Shown here: positions 8,970 to 17,317 of the stretch, in pieces
Position numbering within the stretch: the stretch's first letter is position 1
Layout: the number at the start of each line of letters is the position of its first letter
Assembly (NCBI RefSeq): GCF_029024945.1
Contig: NZ_CP118976.1
Location: forward strand, 2,108,001-2,172,000
Length of the DNA stretch: 64,000 nucleotides
Source: Staphylococcus succinus
GTDB lineage: Bacteria; Bacillota; Bacilli; Staphylococcales; Staphylococcaceae
Reading direction: 5' to 3'
The notes under the pieces: generated by a model
What the model was told of the DNA's origin: nothing
The model's input: the letters and a program-made list of their open reading frames with translations, nothing else
The model's database searches: none
Program-made: the position numbers and the translations under genes

Positions 8970-9773
8970 TTATAACGAATGTACAAGTTCCAAATCCTGT
9001 TGTTCAGCCATCATTTCATCAAAATACACACAAATACGCTGACCTCGTATTTCTTCGATCCTTACTTCCATATCATAAAGCGTGCGCAATGTGTCTGTTT
9101 GTATGACATCATTTTTCTCACTTGCTTTAATTACAGCGCCATCTTTTAAGGCGACGATGTCATCCGAATAACATGATGCAAAATTAATATCATGAATCAC
9201 TACAACAATCGTTTTATTTAAGTCTTGAGCAAGTTGTCTTAAAGTTTGCATAATTTGCACAGAATGTTTCATATCTAAATTATTTAATGGTTCATCTAAC
9301 AATATATAATCTGTATCTTGTGCAATCGTCATAGCAACATATGCACGTTGACGCTGACCACCAGATAATGTCTTTAAATAACGGTGTCTAATTTCATTCA
9401 GTTGTAACAGTTCTAAAGCATATTCAACCTGTGCTTTGTCATCTTCTTTTAAATGGCCTTTAGAATGTGGAAAACGTCCAAAGTTCACTAATTGTTCAAC
9501 TGTAATATTAAGCTCTGTATGATTGGATTGCTTTAAAATCGATAGTTTTTTAGCTAAATCATTACTTTTATATTTATTAATAGATTTGCCTTCTATATCT
9601 ATTGATCCATCTTCAAAATCTATTAAACGTGTTATTGCTGATAATAGTGTACTTTTACCAGCACCGTTTGGTCCTATCATAGACGTTAAACGTCCTTTTT
9701 TTATTTCAACGTTTATATCTTTTAAAATGGCTTTATCCTGAATCGTTTTGTTAAGACCTTGTACTCGTATCAA
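8970..9773 (-). CDS. sstC: Iron-siderophore ABC transporter ATPase SstC
   Basis: A 267-residue ATP-binding subunit of the FecE/FhuC class that powers siderophore import. Walker A GPNGAGKST, Q-loop LKQSN, signature LSGGQRQR, Walker B YILLDEP and the switch His in VIHD are intact. I read the start as TTG 9773 in the overlap TTGA with the sstB stop, with GGAG nine bases upstream. The four-base overlap implies coupled translation with sstB. Confidence 0.92.
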   Translation of the reverse strand: MIRVQGLNKTIQDKAILKDINVEIKKGRLTSMIGPNGAGKSTLLSAITRLIDFEDGSIDIEGKSINKYKSNDLAKKLSILKQSNHTELNITVEQLVNFGRFPHSKGHLKEDDKAQVEYALELLQLNEIRHRYLKTLSGGQRQRAYVAMTIAQDTDYILLDEPLNNLDMKHSVQIMQTLRQLAQDLNKTIVVVIHDINFASCYSDDIVALKDGAVIKASEKNDVIQTDTLRTLYDMEVRIEEIRGQRICVYFDEMMAEQQDLELVHSL

Positions 9774-10729
9774 TTCGCATTTCTCCTTTTTATTAATAAG
9801 TAAATGAAGTAACTTCCACCTACCAAATCAATAATTATGCTTACTTGTGTCGTTGCTTCAAATAAATTTTCCACTACCGCTTGTGCTATAAATAAACTTA
9901 ACCAACTCATACAAATCGTTGCTGGTAATATATACTTATGCTCATACGTTTTCATCAATTCATGTGCTAAGTTAACAGTAAGTAATCCTAAAAATGTTAT
10001 TGGACCAACAAGTGCTGTTGATATAGAAACAAGAATCGCAACTAATATCATCATTACTCGCGTCACTGTTTTATATGAAATGCCTAGGTTGATAGCTTGA
10101 TCTTTTCCTAATAACAGTACATCTAAATACGGAACGGCAATAACAGTTATAATCACTAAAATGATGAGCATAATACCACAGAGGGTCACGAGCTTACTGT
10201 TTGATGCATCAAAGTTTGCAAACATCGCGCTTTGTACTGCCAAGAAATCTTCAGGATTGATGATTAATTCTAAAAAGCCAGTGATACTTTTGAAAAATGT
10301 TCCAAGTATGACCCCTACAAGTAATATAAAATAAACTGACACGTCGCCAATTCTAAATATGCCTTGGAATAAAATGAGTGAAAAAACAATCATAACCACT
10401 AAAGTAATTATAAAGTTAAGATATAGATTGGTTACAAAAACAGATTGGACGCCAAAGACGAAAACTAGTAGTACTTTCACAAACATATAGACTGAATCCA
10501 AACCCATAATTGATGGTGTTAACAACCTATTAGTTGTTACAGCTTGAAAAATGACTACTGAGGCAGCTATCGCAGCGCCAACTAACAACATTAATATTAG
10601 TTTTCTTAAACGACTTGAGAATTGGTATTGAAAAATATCGAAATCAATACCTAATACAAGGTAAAGCGCCCCAGCTAATATGGTTAAAGCAATTAATATC
10701 AATAGCTTATGTTTCGCACTAATTTGCAT
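9770..10729 (-). CDS. sstB: Iron-siderophore ABC transporter permease SstB
   Basis: A 319-residue FecCD-family permease with about nine hydrophobic helices. The family's late GPITFLGLLTVNLAHEL region, which contacts the ATPase, is present. It overlaps sstA by 11 bases and sstC by four, so the three are one transcript. With SstA it forms the heterodimeric membrane channel. Confidence 0.92.
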   Translation of the reverse strand: MQISAKHKLLILIALTILAGALYLVLGIDFDIFQYQFSSRLRKLILMLLVGAAIAASVVIFQAVTTNRLLTPSIMGLDSVYMFVKVLLVFVFGVQSVFVTNLYLNFIITLVVMIVFSLILFQGIFRIGDVSVYFILLVGVILGTFFKSITGFLELIINPEDFLAVQSAMFANFDASNSKLVTLCGIMLIILVIITVIAVPYLDVLLLGKDQAINLGISYKTVTRVMMILVAILVSISTALVGPITFLGLLTVNLAHELMKTYEHKYILPATICMSWLSLFIAQAVVENLFEATTQVSIIIDLVGGSYFIYLLIKRRNAN

Positions 10730-11687
10730 AATGATGTCGTCCTTTCATCAGCAAGATTATGAAGATAATAGTGCCAAAGACGCCAATTGTTAATCCGATA
10801 TTAATTTCATAAGGATAAACGACAATTCTTCCTATAATATCTGAAAACATAACAAATATAGCTCCTAACATCGCTGTATGAGGCAACGCATTCTTCAAGT
10901 GATCTCCTCTAAAAATAGAGACAATGTTAGGAACAATTAATCCTAAAAATGGTAACGTCCCCACTGTCACCACTACCAATGCAGTAATCGTAGCTGTAAT
11001 AAATAATCCGATGTTTATTACTTTTTCATAATTCACACCTAAATTGTTACTAAAATCTTTTCCCATCCCTGCTATCGTAAAATGATTTGCGAATATGTAT
11101 GTAAGTACTAATAATGGAATACTCAAATATAATATTTCATATCTTCCACTCGTGATAATTGCAAAGTTCCCATTCAACCAATTGCCAACACTTTGGACCG
11201 TATTTGTTCTTAATGCCATAAAAGTAGCAAAACTAGAGATAATACCACCTAACATAATTCCTAATAACGGTACAAAAATGACATCTTTGAAACGAATAAG
11301 CTGAACCAGTTTTACAAATAAAAATGTTCCAGCAATACTCAAAGTAACTGCAAATGCTAACTTAATCATGATGTTTTCTTCTGGAAAAAATATAAGAGAG
11401 ATTAATATACCTAACTTAGCCCATTCCATCGTTCCTGCTGTAGTTGGACTTACAAATTTATTTTGCATCATCTGTTGCATGATTAATCCTGCAAGTGCCA
11501 AGGTACTCCCAGATATTAATATACTTACTGTTCTAGGGATTCTACTAGAAACAATAATATTCATCTGTTCTTTAGATAAATGAAAAATATCTGTAACAGA
11601 AACTTTACTTACACCTATAAATAAAGAAAGGATAGTTAATAATAGTAAAATAATAAATAAAACAATACCATTAAGTAAAAATTTCAT
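10719..11687 (-). CDS. sstA: Iron-siderophore ABC transporter permease SstA
   Basis: A 322-residue FecCD-family permease, first gene of sstABCD. The helices SILISGSTLALAGLIMQQM and the coupling region TLPFLGLIVPNIV are typical. I start at ATG 11687 (MKFLLNG), which has AAGG eight bases upstream; the in-frame codon at 11726 lacks a site and would add residues outside the family. A Fur box stands 50 bases upstream of the start, so the operon should be repressed by iron. Confidence 0.92.
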   Translation of the reverse strand: MKFLLNGIVLFIILLLLTILSLFIGVSKVSVTDIFHLSKEQMNIIVSSRIPRTVSILISGSTLALAGLIMQQMMQNKFVSPTTAGTMEWAKLGILISLIFFPEENIMIKLAFAVTLSIAGTFLFVKLVQLIRFKDVIFVPLLGIMLGGIISSFATFMALRTNTVQSVGNWLNGNFAIITSGRYEILYLSIPLLVLTYIFANHFTIAGMGKDFSNNLGVNYEKVINIGLFITATITALVVVTVGTLPFLGLIVPNIVSIFRGDHLKNALPHTAMLGAIFVMFSDIIGRIVVYPYEINIGLTIGVFGTIIFIILLMKGRHHYAN

Positions 11688-11736
11688 AATATAGACCTTA
11701 ATCCTTTCTATGTAATATTGAATCAAAAATCATAAT

Positions 11737-11755
11737 GGTTATGATAATCATTATC
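11737..11755 (-). promoter_or_regulatory. Fur box of the sst operon
   Basis: On the plus strand GGTTATGATAATCATTATC matches the Fur consensus GATAATGATAATCATTATC at 17 of 19 bases. It sits just downstream of the predicted sstA promoter, where bound Fur would block transcription when iron is plentiful. Confidence 0.88.
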
Positions 11756-11770
11756 AATATCTATAATAAA

Positions 11771-11798
11771 ATTTTACCATTTTCCTCTATAAATTCAA
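11771..11798 (-). promoter_or_regulatory. Predicted sstA promoter
   Basis: On the minus strand TTGAAT (11793-11798) and TAAAAT (11771-11776) are 16 bases apart, with the Fur box beginning about 15 bases downstream of the -10. The spacing is acceptable; the start site is unproven. Confidence 0.5.
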
Positions 11799-12010
11799 TA
11801 GTTATCACAAATTTTGTTAAAATATCGTGAAATTATATGGATATATATCTAATAATAATGAAATAAAATATTTAATATTAAATATTGGTATGGATATAGT
11901 ACTAAAAATTGCTGAATTTTATGTATTTTATGAATAAATATAATTTAGAACATGAATCTCAATTTATTAGTTTTTGAAACACTTCAATCAATGCGTACTG
12001 GCAAATTTTC
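11799..12010. other. AT-rich spacer between sstA and nrdF
   Basis: No gene seen. It contains a perfect 20-bp palindrome at 11867-11886 made only of A and T (AATATTTAATATTAAATATT), which may be chance in such AT-rich DNA. Confidence 0.5.
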
Positions 12011-12059
12011 AATAAAAAAGGTGTGCTCTCAGATAATTGTAATCTGAGAGCACACCTTT
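12011..12059 (-). terminator. nrdF terminator
   Basis: Eighteen-base perfect arms (AAAGGTGTGCTCTCAGAT at 12017-12034 and its complement at 12042-12059), loop of seven. On the minus strand it ends in TTTTTTATTG, a good U-tract for the nrd operon. Confidence 0.9.
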
Positions 12060-12078
12060 AAAATGTAGCATGTTTGTC

Positions 12079-12104
12079 CCCAACTTGTTGCATTGTAAGT
12101 TGGG
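12079..12104. repeat. CCCAACTT inverted repeat
   Basis: CCCAACTT (12079-12086) and AAGTTGGG (12097-12104) flank GTTGCATTGT. It lies between the nrdF stop and its terminator. The TTGGG arms around TTGCATTG recall short intergenic repeats of staphylococci, but this is one copy. Confidence 0.4.
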
Positions 12105-12158
12105 ATATTTATACATATAACCTTACCAATCCATTTTTAAATTCAATACATATGCGTA

Positions 12159-13127
12159 TTAATCTTCAAAGACGAAATCATCATCCGTTAATGCTTCAAC
12201 ATTTAACGCTAATGTATAACCATCACCTTTAACAGAGAAAAAGTCGTGATTTTTCGTAGTTGTATCTAAAGCATTTTCAATAATTGGATTAAATTCTCTT
12301 TCTTCAAAGTATGGATCGAATCCTAAGTTAGATAAAGCTTTATTACCGTTATATCTTACATAGTTTAATACATCTTCTGATAAACCAACTTCATCATAAA
12401 GTGAATGTGTATACGATACTTCGTTTTGATACAAGTCATCTAGCAATTTATACATATCTTGATCTGCTTGTTGCTTTTCACTTTCTGATAATTCATTACG
12501 TAAGCTTTGCGCATCCATACCTGTAAACACACCGTGAATAGATTCATCTAGTAATATTTTACGGATGATTTCTCCGGAAGTTGTCATTTTACCTTGCCCA
12601 GCAAGATAAAGCGGATAATAAAAACCAGAATAGAATAAAAATGTTTCTAAGAACACACTTGATACACGAGCCATATATTGATCATAAACAGAAGCTTCTT
12701 TACCCCATAATTTATGATAATTATCGATAATTTTATCTGATTTGTATTTCAAATGAGGTTCTTCAATAATCCATTTATCTAATAAGTAGTTCGTTTCACT
12801 AGATGGTAATAAAGTCGTGAAAATGTGAGAATAACTTTTCGCATGAATTTGTTCCATCATAGCCATAAATGAATATACTGCTTTCTTACGTAAATCAGTC
12901 GTATGTAACATGATTAGTGGCATACCATCATCTGCTTGATGCGTATCTAACCCTGTTAATCCTGCTAAAGCTTTTTTGAAGGCATCTTTCTCTGCTTCAG
13001 ATAACGTCTTCCAACTTGCGATATCTTTTGATACTTTAAATTCAGTTTCTACCCACATTTGTGAAATATTTTGGCGCCAAAACATATTTGTCATGTCTTC
13101 TTGCGTATTCCAATTGACTGCTTTCAT
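12159..13127 (-). CDS. nrdF: Ribonucleotide reductase class Ib, beta subunit
   Basis: A 322-residue NrdF, which holds the dimetal (Mn or Fe) tyrosyl radical that starts nucleotide reduction. The ferritin-like ligand pattern is visible: DTHQADDG, MEQIHAKSYSHIF with Glu and His ligands, and LDESIHGVFTG with a second Glu/His set. The length is that of the S. aureus protein. The last gene of nrdI-nrdE-nrdF, it is separated from nrdE by a 107-base gap with a nested hairpin, and ends at a strong terminator. Confidence 0.96.
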   Translation of the reverse strand: MKAVNWNTQEDMTNMFWRQNISQMWVETEFKVSKDIASWKTLSEAEKDAFKKALAGLTGLDTHQADDGMPLIMLHTTDLRKKAVYSFMAMMEQIHAKSYSHIFTTLLPSSETNYLLDKWIIEEPHLKYKSDKIIDNYHKLWGKEASVYDQYMARVSSVFLETFLFYSGFYYPLYLAGQGKMTTSGEIIRKILLDESIHGVFTGMDAQSLRNELSESEKQQADQDMYKLLDDLYQNEVSYTHSLYDEVGLSEDVLNYVRYNGNKALSNLGFDPYFEEREFNPIIENALDTTTKNHDFFSVKGDGYTLALNVEALTDDDFVFED

Positions 13128-13163
13128 TTAGGTAATATCTCCTATCCATTATAAATTTAATTG

Positions 13164-13222
13164 AACAGTGATTTACAGCCTAATCTTTTATGAAAATTAG
13201 GCTGCTTCTAGATACCACTGTT
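13164..13222 (-). other. Nested hairpin between nrdE and nrdF
   Basis: An outer AACAGTG / CACTGTT pairing (13164-13170 and 13216-13222) encloses CAGCCTAAT (13176-13184) paired with ATTAGGCTG (13196-13204). There is no U-tract after it, so it looks like an mRNA stability or processing element and not a full terminator. It could set nrdF levels apart from nrdE. Confidence 0.55.
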
Positions 13223-13234
13223 TTTATTTTGATC

Positions 13235-15340
13235 TTATATTGAGCAACTTGTACATTCTTCAACGCTTAATAATTTATTTCTAGTGTAGTATAAAGATTT
13301 TAACCCTTTATGATGTGCATAAACGTATAATCTAGATAACTCACGCGTAGATATTTCAGAATTAACATAAAGAATTGTAGAAATTCCTTGGTCAACATGT
13401 GTTTGAATTGTTGAGATTAAGTCTATAAGTTTCATTTGGTCTGTGTTAAATGCAGACTTGTAATACCACATTGTTTCTGGTGATAGGAAAGGCATAGGAT
13501 AAAATGTTTCAGCATTGCCGTAAGTACGACGTTCAATTTGATCTACAATCGGCATAACAGAGCTTGTTGCGTTTTGTACATAAGAAATACTTTGTGTTGG
13601 TGCAATCGCTAAACGATAAGCATGGAATAAACCATGTTTTTCCACTTCTTTTTGTAATGCTTTCCAATCTTCAGGAGTTGGAATTTCTAAACCATCAAAC
13701 AATTTACGTACTTTTTCATATTTAGGTGCAAATGTTTGTGATGTATAAAATTCAAAATATTTACCATTGGCATAATCAGATTGTTCAAATCCGCTATATA
13801 CTTCTTGACGTTCTTTTGCAATACCCATAGAACGTTCAATAGAGTAATAATTCATCATCATAAAGAAGATGTTAGCAAAGTCTTTCGCTTCTTCTGACTC
13901 ATAACCAATTTTATTTTTAGCCAAGTAACCATGTAAGTTCATTACGCCTAAACCTACAGAATGTAACTCACTATTTGCTTTTCTCACACCAGGTGCATTT
14001 TGAATATCTGCTTCATCACTTACTACAGTCAACGCATCCATACCTGTGTGTACTGAGTCTTTGAACTTGCCAGACTCCATAACATTAACGATATTTAATG
14101 AACCAAGGTTACAAGAGATGTCACGTTTAATTTCATCTTCAATACCATAGTCATTGATAATTGATGTTTCTTGTAGTTGGAAAATTTCAGTACATAAGTT
14201 ACTCATTTTAATTTGACCAATATCTGAGTTAGCATGTACTTTATTCGCATTATCTTTGAACATTAAATAAGGATAACCCGATTGCAATTGTGTTTGTGCA
14301 ATCATATTTAACATTTCACGTGCATCTTTTTTCTTTTTGTCTACATTAGGATTTGCTACTAAATCGTCATAGTACTCATCAAGATTAATATCATCTAAAG
14401 TTACACCGTATTCGTTATAAACTGTATGTGGTGCAAACATATGGAAATCTTTACCTTCTTTTGCTAAATCAAAGAATTTAGACGGTACAATTAAACCTGT
14501 TGAAATTGTAGACAAACGTAAATCTTCATCAGCATTTACCTTTTTCGTATCTAAGAATTCTTCAACATCATAATGGAAGATGTTTAAATATACTGCACCT
14601 GCACCTGGACGTTGACCTAGTTGGTCAGCATAACTAAAACCGCCTTCTAATGATTTCGCAACTGGTAGCACACCTTTTGCTACGCCTTTGATGCCTTTGA
14701 TTGCTTCACCACGTGCACGTAATTTTGATAAATTAATTGCTACGCCGCCACCAATTTTACTTAATTGTTTTGCAGTCGCATCAATAAAGTTGATGGAATT
14801 CAAACTATCATCCACTTCTAATAAGAAACATGAAACAAGTTCCCCACGACGCGCACGGCCAGCATTTAAAAATGTCGGAGTCGCAGGTTGGTAACGTTGT
14901 TCAATCATCGCAGAAACAAACTGTCTAGCAGTTTCTTTATGGCCATTTGCTAAATATAACGAAACTATCACAACATGTTGTTTATAATCTTCTAAATATT
15001 GACTTTTATCATTTGTTTTTAAAGCATAATCTTTAAAAAATTTACTTGCTGACATATAACTAGCAAAATTAAATTCGATATTTTTAGCAAATTCAGTGAT
15101 TTCTATTAAGTCATCTTCTGAATATTTTTTAAACACATCGAAATAGAAGTCATTATCAACGAGATAACGGAGACGTTCAATTTCAGTATCAAAATAAATG
15201 GTCTTATCTTGAATCTCCTGTAAATATACTTCTAATGCTTCTTGATCTTTTTCCAAATTGAAAAAGCCATTCTCTTTACGTTTGGTAACTTCATTGTTTA
15301 ACTCAATATGATTGTATTTCTTCTCGTCTATTATCTTCAT
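13235..15340 (-). CDS. nrdE: Ribonucleotide reductase class Ib, alpha subunit
   Basis: A 701-residue catalytic subunit that reduces ribonucleoside diphosphates. Visible family features are PATPTFLNAGRARRGELVSC, with an active-site Cys; SNLCTEIFQ, with radical-site residues; the NCxE-type core (SCNLGSLNIVN); and the C-terminal redox pair in EECTSCSI that takes electrons from NrdH or thioredoxin. It has no N-terminal ATP cone, as expected for class Ib. The start overlaps nrdI by 38 bases, with AAGGTGGG upstream. nrdH is not in this operon. Confidence 0.96.
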   Translation of the reverse strand: MKIIDEKKYNHIELNNEVTKRKENGFFNLEKDQEALEVYLQEIQDKTIYFDTEIERLRYLVDNDFYFDVFKKYSEDDLIEITEFAKNIEFNFASYMSASKFFKDYALKTNDKSQYLEDYKQHVVIVSLYLANGHKETARQFVSAMIEQRYQPATPTFLNAGRARRGELVSCFLLEVDDSLNSINFIDATAKQLSKIGGGVAINLSKLRARGEAIKGIKGVAKGVLPVAKSLEGGFSYADQLGQRPGAGAVYLNIFHYDVEEFLDTKKVNADEDLRLSTISTGLIVPSKFFDLAKEGKDFHMFAPHTVYNEYGVTLDDINLDEYYDDLVANPNVDKKKKDAREMLNMIAQTQLQSGYPYLMFKDNANKVHANSDIGQIKMSNLCTEIFQLQETSIINDYGIEDEIKRDISCNLGSLNIVNVMESGKFKDSVHTGMDALTVVSDEADIQNAPGVRKANSELHSVGLGVMNLHGYLAKNKIGYESEEAKDFANIFFMMMNYYSIERSMGIAKERQEVYSGFEQSDYANGKYFEFYTSQTFAPKYEKVRKLFDGLEIPTPEDWKALQKEVEKHGLFHAYRLAIAPTQSISYVQNATSSVMPIVDQIERRTYGNAETFYPMPFLSPETMWYYKSAFNTDQMKLIDLISTIQTHVDQGISTILYVNSEISTRELSRLYVYAHHKGLKSLYYTRNKLLSVEECTSCSI

Positions 15341-15701
15341 TGAAATGTCCCACCTTATCTTTAAATTCGCTAATATCGTCTAATGTGCCTTGTACTTCAA
15401 ACTTCATTAATAAAGGCACTTTGTAACGTTCCGAAATGGAGCGTCCAGCCTTTGCAAAATTTTGTCCCCAGTTACGGTTTCCGCTCGCTGCAACGGCTCT
15501 AATTAAGTCATTGTTCATATCTAAAAATGATTGGACAGGTTGTGGTACTTCACCAAATCCTATCGTTCCAGTGACCAATATGAATGGTTCATCTATTCGC
15601 TCAGTGCAATTATTTTGCGTAATTTCTAAAGTATTACTTACTTCCGCACGCTTTATAAATCTACGCACATTACCTGAAAAAGAAAAGTATACCACCTTCA
15701 T
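15303..15701 (-). CDS. nrdI: NrdI flavodoxin-like activator of NrdF
   Basis: A 132-residue NrdI, an FMN protein that supplies oxidant to assemble the manganese-tyrosyl cofactor of NrdF. FSFSGNVRRFI is the phosphate-binding loop; PFILVTGTIGFGEVP and ASGNRNWGQNFAKAG are the flavin-facing loops. The start has GAAGGTGG upstream. First gene of the nrd operon, it has a leader of about 270 bases between it and two NrdR boxes. Confidence 0.95.
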   Translation of the reverse strand: MKVVYFSFSGNVRRFIKRAEVSNTLEITQNNCTERIDEPFILVTGTIGFGEVPQPVQSFLDMNNDLIRAVAASGNRNWGQNFAKAGRSISERYKVPLLMKFEVQGTLDDISEFKDKVGHFNEDNRREEIQSY

Positions 15702-15816
15702 CGGACCACCTTCTTTCTATTAATGATTTAACAAATATGAAAAATTCGCCTTTTTATATTTAAAGTTATGGTACTGGGGTCTTAAATGACGCGTTAGTAT
15801 TAACTTATTGAGGTGA

Positions 15817-15832
15817 CCACAATATATAGTAA
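15817..15832 (-). promoter_or_regulatory. Third NrdR-like box inside the nrdI leader
   Basis: On the minus strand TTACTATATATTGTGG shares the 13-base core ACTATATATTGTG exactly with the first box. It lies 115 bases upstream of nrdI and about 150 bases from the main box pair. Confidence 0.5.
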
Positions 15833-15968
15833 TTGTAATATCTATATGTAGTCATGTAAAAACTCATTTTTTAGGCATTAATACTATTTTTGTCATGATT
15901 AAAAGCCCAAAACAGTGTTATTTTACTTAAAATTTGGTTTATTATAAATAAATTAAACACGTACCAAA

Positions 15969-15984
15969 ACACTATATATTGTGT
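15969..15984 (-). promoter_or_regulatory. NrdR box 1
   Basis: ACACTATATATTGTGT is a near-perfect match to the NrdR consensus acaCwAtATaTwGtgt. Its partner starts 32 bases away, three helical turns, the normal spacing of paired NrdR boxes. A promoter-like TTGTTA and TATAGT pair on the minus strand overlaps it, so bound NrdR with dATP would block nrdIEF transcription. Confidence 0.88.
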
Positions 15985-16000
15985 TTCGTCTTGGTAACAA

Positions 16001-16016
16001 ATACTATATTATGTGT
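16001..16016 (-). promoter_or_regulatory. NrdR box 2
   Basis: ATACTATATTATGTGT is the second, weaker NrdR box, 32 bases from box 1. Confidence 0.8.
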
Positions 16017-16288
16017 TTCATTATACATAAGTCCAGAGCCGATTAAAAGGCTTTAATTTTCAACAAAATGGTGAATGATGAATGGAAATGGCACCAATTC
16101 AACCCTAAACAGATATTTTACTTATTGAAAAAATTTTTTTGCTGAAATTAAGGTTATTTTATTTGCTTTTTCCAAAAATCATATAAGGCTTGATGCACCG
16201 TCATTTAAGTCAAAACCTGCATTCCTAGTGATCTAAATAAATTAAAAATTTTATATTTTCAATCTACTTATTTTTTCACTATTATAAG
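16017..16288. other. AT-rich spacer between nrd and DMT-queF control regions
   Basis: About 270 bases between the NrdR box pair and the next promoter. I see no open frame with a ribosome-binding site, no terminator and no known RNA motif. Confidence 0.5.
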
Positions 16289-16317
16289 TTGTTAAAGAAC
16301 ATTTGTTCGTGTATGTA
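16289..16317 (+). promoter_or_regulatory. Predicted promoter with a LexA-like box
   Basis: TTGTTA (16289-16294) and TATGTA (16312-16317) are 17 bases apart. Their spacer contains AGAACATTTGTTCG (16296-16309), which differs at one base from the palindromic SOS box CGAACATTTGTTCG of Gram-positive LexA. A repressor bound there would cover the promoter of the downstream DMT transporter-queF operon. The -10 is not strong and a second AT-rich start further down is possible. Confidence 0.55.
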
Positions 16318-16415
16318 TCTTAATATATAAATTCCCTATTTTCAAGCATATATACACGCTTATCTCTTTTATGCTAATATGAATACGTTAAAAATTAAAA
16401 ATTGAGGCGATATAT

Positions 16416-17303
16416 GTGAATCCTAAAGTTAAGGGTATCATTGCTATCTTAATTTCAGCAGTTGGATTTAGCTTTATGTCTGTATTCTTTAGATTAGCTG
16501 GGGACTTACCAGTTTTTCAAAAGTCACTTGCTCGAAATTTAGTAGCTATGTTCATTCCGTTATATTTTATTTTCAAATATAAACAACCATTGTTCGGCAA
16601 ATTGAGCAGCCAACCTCTATTAATCACTAGATCTACTCTAGGTTTAATCGGTGTATTGTTAAATATTTATGCGATAGACCATATGATTTTAAGTGATGCT
16701 GATACGTTGATGAAACTTAACCCGTTTTGGACAATTTTATTAAGTTTACTCTTCTTAAATGAAAAAGTGCGCAATTACCAATTCATTGCTATGATTGTAG
16801 CCATTTTTGGTATGCTATTTGTTGTTAAGCCCGAGTTCTCTTCTTCCATGATTCCAGCAGTTGGCGGATTATTCTCCGGTATCTTTGCTGCTAGCGCTTA
16901 TACATGTGTAAGAGCATTGAGTACTCGTGAAGCACCATATACTATTGTTTTTTATTTTTCATTCTTTTCTATTATAGTATTAATACCATTTACTATATTT
17001 ACGTTTGAACCTATGTCAATGATGCAAATCATCTATCTCATTGGTGCAGGTATCTCTGCTGCTGCAGGACAAATAGGTATTACACTTGCTTATAGTTATG
17101 CACCAGCTAAAGACATATCTATATTTACTTATGCATCAATTATATTTACAGCATTATTCGGATTGATCTTATTTGGAGAATCACCTGATTTGTATGCAAT
17201 TCTAGGCTATATTATTATTATAGGCGCAAGCTATTATATGTTTGAGAAAGCACGCCGACAGCCCCTCACAATTCAAAAAGAGACACATAAACCAAAACAC
17301 TAA
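16416..17303 (+). CDS. DMT-superfamily transporter (EamA type)
   Basis: A 295-residue membrane protein with about ten hydrophobic helices in two EamA repeats; each repeat has the usual Pro/Glu-containing helix ends (LMKLNPFWTILLSLLFLNEKV, then ISIFTYASIIFTALFGLILFGESP, shown here only as family landmarks). It starts at GTG 16416 behind TTGAGGCG. queF begins 14 bases later with no terminator between, so they are one transcript. Members of this family move small metabolites; the substrate is unknown, and a queuosine precursor is a guess from the operon alone. Confidence 0.8.
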   Translation: MNPKVKGIIAILISAVGFSFMSVFFRLAGDLPVFQKSLARNLVAMFIPLYFIFKYKQPLFGKLSSQPLLITRSTLGLIGVLLNIYAIDHMILSDADTLMKLNPFWTILLSLLFLNEKVRNYQFIAMIVAIFGMLFVVKPEFSSSMIPAVGGLFSGIFAASAYTCVRALSTREAPYTIVFYFSFFSIIVLIPFTIFTFEPMSMMQIIYLIGAGISAAAGQIGITLAYSYAPAKDISIFTYASIIFTALFGLILFGESPDLYAILGYIIIIGASYYMFEKARRQPLTIQKETHKPKH

Positions 17304-17317
17304 AGGAGCGATATATT

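Noticed and set aside
11867..11886. A/T-only 20-bp palindrome as an operator
   Set aside because: It consists of A and T only in very AT-rich DNA and lies far from both flanking promoters; chance is a sufficient explanation.
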